From Chloracidobacterium sp. (GTDB lineage Bacteria; Acidobacteriota; Blastocatellia; Pyrinomonadales; Pyrinomonadaceae): 64,000 nt of DNA. The stretch covers positions 806,001 to 870,000 of the forward strand of contig JABTUB010000001.1 of the NCBI GenBank assembly GCA_015075585.1. Reading direction: 5' to 3'. The notes under the pieces are model-generated. The model worked only from the letters and a program-made list of their open reading frames with translations. It had not been told where the DNA came from and did no database searches. The translations under genes were made by a program, and so were the position numbers. This document shows positions 58,915-64,000 of this stretch, piece after piece (the stretch's first letter is position 1; every line of letters begins with the position of its first letter).

Positions 58915-60243
58915 ATGAGTTTTGACGATCACATAGAACTTGACGAACACGATCCGCTGCGAGCGTTTCGCGAGCGATTTTTTATACCGAAACAGGCGAA
59001 CGGCGATGATGTGATCTATCTCACGGGCAACTCGTTGGGCTTGCAGCCGAAGCGGACGCGTGAATACATCGAGCAAGAGCTTGACGATTGGGCGCGACTC
59101 GGCGTTGACGGCCACACGCACGCTCGGCATCCGTGGCTGCCGTATCACGAATTCGTCACCGAAGCGATGGCGCGCGTTGTCGGGGCAAAGCCGATCGAGG
59201 TCGTCGCGATGAATTCGCTCACCGTGAATCTCCATCTTCTGATGGTGTCGTTCTATCGTCCTTCTCCGGCAAGGCGCAGGATCATGATAGAAAAAGGGGC
59301 GTTCCCGTCGGATCGCTATGCGGTCGCCTCGCAGATCGCGTGGCACCGGTCAGAACCGCCTGCGTTAGCGGGCGGTCAGTCTGCCAAGCCAGTCGAATTG
59401 TCAGCGAACCGGCCGCCCGCTAACGCAGGCGGTTCTGACTTGATCGAACTCGCTCCGCGTGAGGGTGAATCAACTTTGCGAACAGAAGATATCATTGAGA
59501 CCATCGAGTGCGAAGGCGACAGCGTTGCTCTCATCCTGCTCGGCGGCGTCAATTACTACACCGGGCAAGCTTTTGATGTAGAAGCGATCACAGAGGCCGG
59601 TCATCGAAAGGGATGCATCGTCGGATTCGATCTCGCGCATGCGGCGGGGAATCTCGAACTGAAACTCCACGAATGGGGCGTCGATCTTGCTGCGTGGTGT
59701 TCGTATAAGTACCTGAATGCGGGGCCCGGCGGCATTGCCGGCGTTTTTGTACACGAACGTCACGCACAGAGTTTCGATCTGCCGCGGTTCGCAGGCTGGT
59801 GGGGACATGACAAGGCAACGAGATTCCTGATGGGGCCGAAGTTCGCTCCCATCGAAGGTGCCGAAGGCTGGCAGCTTTCTAATCCGCCGATATTTCAGTT
59901 GGCCGCATTGCGTGCTTCGCTTGAGATCTTTGATGAGGCAACCATGCCCGCACTCCGTGAAAAGTCAGTAAAGCTTACCGGCTTTTTAGAAGGCCTCTTG
60001 TCGGAAATTGAAACGGATCGCATCGAGGTCATTACGCCGTCCGACGCCGCGCAACGCGGATGTCAGCTTTCGATACGCGTACGCAACGCAGACAAAACGT
60101 TATTCGACGCGATCTCGAAACGCGGTGTCATTGCAGATTGGCGCGAACCGGATGTGATCCGTGTCGCGCCCGTGCCGCTGTATAATACTTTCGAGGATGT
60201 CAGTAGGTTCGCTGCAATACTGAAAAAATGTATCGGCGAATGA
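58915..60243 (+). CDS. kynU: Kynureninase, with an in-frame palindromic insertion
   Basis: 442 residues. PLP enzyme with YLTGNSLGLQPK near the N-terminus, PREGESTLRTEDI, GFDLAHAAGNLEL and Schiff-base Lys265 (CSYKYLNAGPGG). It cleaves 3-hydroxykynurenine to 3-hydroxyanthranilate and alanine. Residues 145-175 (starting RSEPPALAGGQ and ending ANAGGSD) are encoded by a repeat at 59349-59439 and fall in a loop before the catalytic core. The gene remains open and looks functional. Start ATG 58915; an earlier frame from 58864 is less likely. Confidence 0.93.
   Translation: MSFDDHIELDEHDPLRAFRERFFIPKQANGDDVIYLTGNSLGLQPKRTREYIEQELDDWARLGVDGHTHARHPWLPYHEFVTEAMARVVGAKPIEVVAMNSLTVNLHLLMVSFYRPSPARRRIMIEKGAFPSDRYAVASQIAWHRSEPPALAGGQSAKPVELSANRPPANAGGSDLIELAPREGESTLRTEDIIETIECEGDSVALILLGGVNYYTGQAFDVEAITEAGHRKGCIVGFDLAHAAGNLELKLHEWGVDLAAWCSYKYLNAGPGGIAGVFVHERHAQSFDLPRFAGWWGHDKATRFLMGPKFAPIEGAEGWQLSNPPIFQLAALRASLEIFDEATMPALREKSVKLTGFLEGLLSEIETDRIEVITPSDAAQRGCQLSIRVRNADKTLFDAISKRGVIADWREPDVIRVAPVPLYNTFEDVSRFAAILKKCIGE
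59349..59439. repeat. Palindromic element with 27-bp perfect inverted repeats inside kynU
   Basis: Left arm 59349-59375 starts GTCAGAACCGCCTGCG and right arm 59413-59439 ends CAGGCGGTTCTGAC; they are exact reverse complements. The 37-nt centre keeps the reading frame. Each arm is itself partly palindromic (CCGCC/GGCGG). Related arms occur at 53568, 53610, 53652 and 61484. Confidence 0.9.
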
Positions 60244-60394
60244 ACCACACAGGAACATAGGACACATAGAGAAATCCTCCGAATTGCGGTTCGTTGGGCG
60301 TAAATTGGTAAAAAGTCTCCCATTTTACGATCAGACAATTGCCAATTATCAATTAAGGTCTGAACTTCCAATGTGCGCTATGTTCCTATGTGGT
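60244..60394. repeat. MITE-like inverted-repeat element between kynU and kmo
   Basis: ACCACACAGGAACATAG (60244-60260) and CTATGTTCCTATGTGGT (60378-60394) are reverse complements at 16 of 17 positions, bounding a 151-bp non-coding element. It begins right after the kynU stop and ends 10 nt before the kmo start, so it supplies the kmo leader. Confidence 0.7.
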
Positions 60395-60404
60395 GAAAAG
60401 ATCT

Positions 60405-61856
60405 ATGTCAGAAGTTACGATCATCGGTGCCGGCCCGGCCGGATCGCTACTCGCTATTTATCTCGCAAAACGCGGAATATCGGTCGATGTCTTTGAGGCT
60501 CGCGGCGATATGCGCACAGAAAAGGTGGAACGAGGCCGTTCAATAAATATGGCACTCTCCGACCGCGGCCTTCTTGCTCTGAGTCGTATCGGAATGGACG
60601 AGTATATGCTCCGTGAAGCGGTTCCGATGCGCGGCCGGATGGTGCATCCGGTCTCGGGCGAAGCGAAAATGCAGCCTTACAGCGGTCGTGATGGTGAATA
60701 CATCAACTCGATATCGCGCTCCGGCCTCAATATCGCTCTCATCAATGAAGCGGAAAAATATGATCAGGTTGAATTTCATTTTAATGAGCGCTGCACAGAT
60801 GTCGATCCCGATAGAGGCATGGCGACATTTGCTTCGGGCGGAACGATCACTTCACGGACGATCATAGCTGCAGACGGCGCAGGCTCGGCTGTACGGCAGG
60901 CAATGGCGAAAAGGGTTTCGAATTTTCGTTCGTCGTCGGACTTTCTCGAACACGGCTATAAGGAACTGCATATACCGCCCGGGGTTGCATCTGATCGAGC
61001 GGACAAGAACCCGGTCGCTCCTCCCACCACCCCGGCCTGCGGCCACCCCTCCTCAGGCAGGAGGCGAGCTTCCGGTTCTGCCCTGAACATGAACGCTCTG
61101 CATATTTGGCCGCGGCATCAATTTATGATGATCGCGTTGCCTAACTTTGACGGCAGCTTTACCTGCACATTGTTCCTCGCGAATGGAAATGCTGCGGAGA
61201 ATGGTGATACCGCCTTTGATCGGCTCGTTGACGGACGGTCAGTGCAAAGGTTCTTCGAAAGAGAATTTCCGTCCGCCGTTCCGCTAATGCCAACGCTTGT
61301 TGAAGATTTCTTTGCGAATCCGACCGGCAGCCTCGGCACGCTGCGGTGTTCGCCTTGGAACATCGGTGGAAAGCTCCTGCTGATCGGCGATGCGGCCCAC
61401 GCGATGGTGCCGTTCTATGGGCAGGGAATGAACTGCGCGTTCGAGGATGTGCGTGTCCTGGCGGAGCTGGTCGATTCTCAACTGTCAGAACCGCCTGCAT
61501 CAGCGGGCGGCCATATCGACTGGCAAAAGATCTTTGAAGAATACTCAGCTACGCGAAAACCGAATGCCGACGCGATCCAGGACGTGGCTGTCGAAAATTT
61601 TTACGAGATGCGCGATGCCGTCGCCGACCCGGTCTTTCAGCGCAAACGCGAACTCGAAACGCTGCTCGAACAAACTTTTCCAGATTATTTCTCAAAATAT
61701 TCAATGGTCACGTTTCGCGAAGATCTTCCGTATTCCGAGGCAAAGCGACTCGGAAATGCTCAAGACGAACTGCTGATGAATATATGCCGTCCGATAAAAA
61801 ACGTTGCCGAACTCGATATCGAAAGCGTGATCAACGAAATAAGAAAGCTAAAATAG
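60405..61856 (+). CDS. kmo: Kynurenine 3-monooxygenase, with repeat-derived insertions
   Basis: 483 residues from ATG 60405. FAD motif IIGAGPAGSLLAIYLAKRG, the RSINMALSDRGL segment and GDAAHAMVPFYGQGMN are KMO signatures. It hydroxylates kynurenine to 3-hydroxykynurenine using NADPH and O2. Two segments are foreign to the family: about residues 201-225 (from NPVAPPTTPACGHPSSG) from a repeat at 61007-61078, and about 361-370 (SEPPASAGGH) from one at 61484-61513. Both sit in loops and keep the frame. The usual C-terminal membrane part is reduced. Confidence 0.92.
   Translation: MSEVTIIGAGPAGSLLAIYLAKRGISVDVFEARGDMRTEKVERGRSINMALSDRGLLALSRIGMDEYMLREAVPMRGRMVHPVSGEAKMQPYSGRDGEYINSISRSGLNIALINEAEKYDQVEFHFNERCTDVDPDRGMATFASGGTITSRTIIAADGAGSAVRQAMAKRVSNFRSSSDFLEHGYKELHIPPGVASDRADKNPVAPPTTPACGHPSSGRRRASGSALNMNALHIWPRHQFMMIALPNFDGSFTCTLFLANGNAAENGDTAFDRLVDGRSVQRFFEREFPSAVPLMPTLVEDFFANPTGSLGTLRCSPWNIGGKLLLIGDAAHAMVPFYGQGMNCAFEDVRVLAELVDSQLSEPPASAGGHIDWQKIFEEYSATRKPNADAIQDVAVENFYEMRDAVADPVFQRKRELETLLEQTFPDYFSKYSMVTFREDLPYSEAKRLGNAQDELLMNICRPIKNVAELDIESVINEIRKLK
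61007..61078. repeat. Palindromic element of a second family inside kmo
   Basis: GAACCCGG (61007) and CCGGTTC (61072-61078) bracket nested inverted units GGCCTGCGGCC and CTCCTCAGGCAGGAGG. Total 72 bp, exactly 24 codons, so the frame is preserved. Confidence 0.7.
61484..61513. repeat. Single arm of the SEPPA/AGG repeat inside kmo
   Basis: GTCAGAACCGCCTGCATCAG and the following CGGGCGGCCA match the left arm of the element in kynU, with changes at three bases. It encodes SEPPASAGGH. Confidence 0.8.
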
Positions 61857-61863
61857 ACACGAA

Positions 61864-64000
61864 ATGCTGAAAACGAACCTGACAATAATTCTGCTGCTGC
61901 TCATTGCGGCTTCAGTTCTGCCGCAAACGCGATTCACGGTCGCCGATACGCCTTGGAATTCAGATGCATTCGGTGACATCCGAGCGGTCGTTTCGGTGAA
62001 CGACGCGTCGGCCCGTGCGGCATTGGCGCATATCGAATGGCGCCGCCGCGATAACGATCCGGCAGCGAAAAATATTATCGTCACGTCCGCCGACGGCACC
62101 GTGATAACCAATATCATTCGCGGCGATATCAATAACGAATTCGGCGATGTCTATTTCGAACCGGCAGCCGGTGCGGGTGTTTATTACATATATTACCTGC
62201 CGTATAAAAAGGCGGGAAGCCCGAATTATCCGAAAGATTTTTATCCGCCGTTCGCCGAAACCGCCAATGCCGCGTGGGCGGTGTCCGCAAAAAATATCGC
62301 AAAAAAAGCGAGCGTGACGGAGATACAATCCGTCGATGCGTTCAATTCGTTCTATCCTATGGAGGTTATCGCGACCCGTGCCGAAACCGACGCGATACTA
62401 AAACGAAATGCCGGAAAATCGTTCGTCGTTTTTCCCGAAGACCGTATGTTCCCGATCCGTATGACCGATCATCTGCCGTCGCGTTGGGTGAACGGCGGCG
62501 ACAAAGATTCGTTTGCGGGAAAGGCGAGACGCGGCGAATTTTATGTGTTCCAGCTCGGAGTTTTTGCGATAGAAGATCTCAGCAACGTTCGCGTTACATT
62601 TGACGATCTCAAGAGCGGCGGCAGTGCTATTACGTCCGCAAATATGACGTGCATCAATACCGATGGAGTCGATTACCGCGGCGAACATTTTACGAAAAAC
62701 GTCGATGTCGGTGCCGGATCGGTGCAGGCGATCTGGTGCGGGGTTGATGTTCCGGTCGATGCAAGACCGGGCAAATACACAGGAAAGGCCGTCATCTCCC
62801 CGGAAGGTATGCAGCCGCAAAGCGTTTCGCTTTCGATAGACGTTTCAAATACGATCGCCGAAAATTCGGGCTTTAACGAACCAGCAAAACAAACGCGGTT
62901 GAAATGGCTGAATTCGACGCTCGCACAGGAAAATACGGTCATCGCTCCTTACACGCCGATCATCGTGAACGGCGATGAACTAAGCATTCTCGGCCGAAAG
63001 ATCACGCTCGGCCCGGACGGTTTTCCCGCAAAGATCGAGACTTTCTTCACGCCCGAAATGACTTCGATCAGCACGACGCCAAAGAATATACTCGTCGCAC
63101 CCGTGGTGATCGAGATCGAAGGTTCAGACAATAGCGTTTTCGCAAAGTTGGCATCGCCGTTGCGGATCACGGAACGTTCGCCCGGCACCGTCAAATGGAC
63201 GGCCGCGAACACGCTTCCGAACGGCGATAAAAAGCTCACGATGGACGTCAGCGGCACGCTCGAATTCGACGGTGCGCTTTCGTACGAGGTAAAGCTCACG
63301 GCGAACGAAGACATCGACCTCAACGACATCCGTATGCGAATTCCTCTCGCAAAAGATGCGTCCGAATATATGCTCGGGCTTGGCGAAAAAGGACGCAAAA
63401 CGCCGGACGAACTGCAATGGAAATGGGACGTTGCGACAAAAAATCAGGACGGCGCATGGCTCGGTGCGGTTAACGGCGGAATGCAGTTCTCGCTTCGCGA
63501 TGAAAAATATGTCAGGCCGCTGAACACGAATTTTTATTTGCAAAAACCGCTGCTGCTTCCGGCTTCGTGGGGAAATGAAAACAAAGGCGGCATCGAGGTT
63601 TCGACCGACGGCGGCATTCGAACAGTTACGGCATACAGCGGTTCGCGACAAATGAAAAAGGGCGACGTGCTTTATTACAATTTCACGATGCTCGTCACGC
63701 CGTTTCACGCGATCGACACCGATCGGCAATGGGCGAACCGTTTTTATCACAAATATTCGCCGATCGACGAGATCAAGAAAACCGGAGCGACCGTCGTCAA
63801 TATTCATCACGCGACCGAGATAAATCCGTACATAAATTATCCGTTCATCGCCCACGCAAAGATGAAAGCGTACATCGACGAAGCCCATGCGAACGGCTTA
63901 AAGGTCAAGATCTACAACACCGTCCGCGAACTTTCGAACCGTGCGTACGAACTTCCGGCATTGCGGAGCCTCGGACACGAGATCTATTCGCCCGGCAAAG
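61864..64000 (+). CDS. Secreted glycoside-hydrolase-like protein, cut by right edge
   Basis: 712 codons from ATG 61864, still open at the window end. Signal peptide (LTIILLLLIAASVLPQ) then a beta-rich N-terminal half (VDVGAGSVQAIWCGVDVPVD, GKYTGKAVISPEGM) and the start of a barrel (TGATVVNIHHATEINPYINY, then KVKIYNTVRELSNRAYELPA). The layout resembles large bacterial glycoside-hydrolase-domain proteins such as DUF6067. Catalytic residues lie in the missing part. 7 nt after the kmo stop, but function probably unrelated to kynurenine. Confidence 0.8.
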   Translation, partial: MLKTNLTIILLLLIAASVLPQTRFTVADTPWNSDAFGDIRAVVSVNDASARAALAHIEWRRRDNDPAAKNIIVTSADGTVITNIIRGDINNEFGDVYFEPAAGAGVYYIYYLPYKKAGSPNYPKDFYPPFAETANAAWAVSAKNIAKKASVTEIQSVDAFNSFYPMEVIATRAETDAILKRNAGKSFVVFPEDRMFPIRMTDHLPSRWVNGGDKDSFAGKARRGEFYVFQLGVFAIEDLSNVRVTFDDLKSGGSAITSANMTCINTDGVDYRGEHFTKNVDVGAGSVQAIWCGVDVPVDARPGKYTGKAVISPEGMQPQSVSLSIDVSNTIAENSGFNEPAKQTRLKWLNSTLAQENTVIAPYTPIIVNGDELSILGRKITLGPDGFPAKIETFFTPEMTSISTTPKNILVAPVVIEIEGSDNSVFAKLASPLRITERSPGTVKWTAANTLPNGDKKLTMDVSGTLEFDGALSYEVKLTANEDIDLNDIRMRIPLAKDASEYMLGLGEKGRKTPDELQWKWDVATKNQDGAWLGAVNGGMQFSLRDEKYVRPLNTNFYLQKPLLLPASWGNENKGGIEVSTDGGIRTVTAYSGSRQMKKGDVLYYNFTMLVTPFHAIDTDRQWANRFYHKYSPIDEIKKTGATVVNIHHATEINPYINYPFIAHAKMKAYIDEAHANGLKVKIYNTVRELSNRAYELPALRSLGHEIYSPGK

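Overview
The window reads as a chromosome segment of a moderately GC-rich, diderm, soil-type bacterium. lpxI and lpxK (lipid A synthesis), an O-antigen-type nucleotide-sugar block and many signal peptides and lipoboxes show an outer membrane. The gene mix (HrcA-GrpE-DnaK-DnaJ, DUF4097 proteins behind an ECF sigma factor, many secreted peptidases, a eukaryote-like kynurenine route, and repeats encoding SEPPA/AGG peptides) suggests Acidobacteriota, probably Blastocatellia. That placement is inference. I saw no rRNA or tRNA gene, CRISPR array, prophage or transposase.

Layout. 1-8.3 kb, minus strand: a surface-polysaccharide block with two NodB-type deacetylases (one fused to a GT2 glycosyltransferase), an FAD oxidoreductase, a hexapeptide N-acetyltransferase, a Gfo/Idh dehydrogenase, a DegT-type aminotransferase and a UDP-GlcNAc 2-epimerase. 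Together they look like a route to a diacetamido-uronic acid or related amino sugar. 8.5-12.6 kb: ferredoxin fdxA, then glpX and ppsA (gluconeogenesis). 12.6-16.6 kb: a DUF2085 membrane protein, a subtilase, a Gly/Tyr-rich secreted protein behind a near-perfect sigma-54 promoter, and rsmI. 16.6-23.9 kb, minus strand: an exported M28 peptidase, a five-gene chain with 4-nt overlaps (phd-parE-ferritin-GNAT-lpxI), lipA, superoxide dismutase, a 2Fe-2S ferredoxin, a thioesterase and a hydrolase. 24.2-33.7 kb: a GT-C-like membrane protein, a PerM-type protein, lpxK, trpD, trpG, an SDR, a large lipoprotein and a SprT-like protein. 33.7-38.9 kb: hrcA-grpE-dnaK-dnaJ. 39-41.9 kb: an exported peptidase T and small unknown genes around a decayed aldehyde-dehydrogenase tail. 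43.4-46.6 kb: a three-gene cluster (zinc ribbon/DUF4190, M48-like, acidic calcium-repeat protein). 46.7-51.4 kb: a Cys-rich secreted protein, dcd, and ECF sigma, anti-sigma and two DUF4097 proteins.

41.9 kb and 51.6-61.9 kb hold a scattered kynurenine (tryptophan degradation) pathway: kmo, kynU, 3-hydroxyanthranilate dioxygenase, ACMSD, 2-aminomuconate semialdehyde dehydrogenase and 2-aminomuconate deaminase. These six steps run from kynurenine to an oxalocrotonate-type product that can enter central metabolism. Tryptophan dioxygenase and formamidase are not in the window. The block is peppered with small palindromic repeats, three of which are translated in frame inside kynU and kmo. It also carries a MITE-like element, a BrnT/BrnA toxin-antitoxin pair and a gene remnant. 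The window ends inside a large secreted glycoside-hydrolase-like gene.

The most unusual features are the in-frame palindromic insertions in kynU and kmo, the 4-nt-overlap chain tying a ParE/Phd module to lpxI, the sigma-54 promoter, the deacetylase-GT2 fusion, and the zinc-ribbon/M48/calcium-repeat trio.
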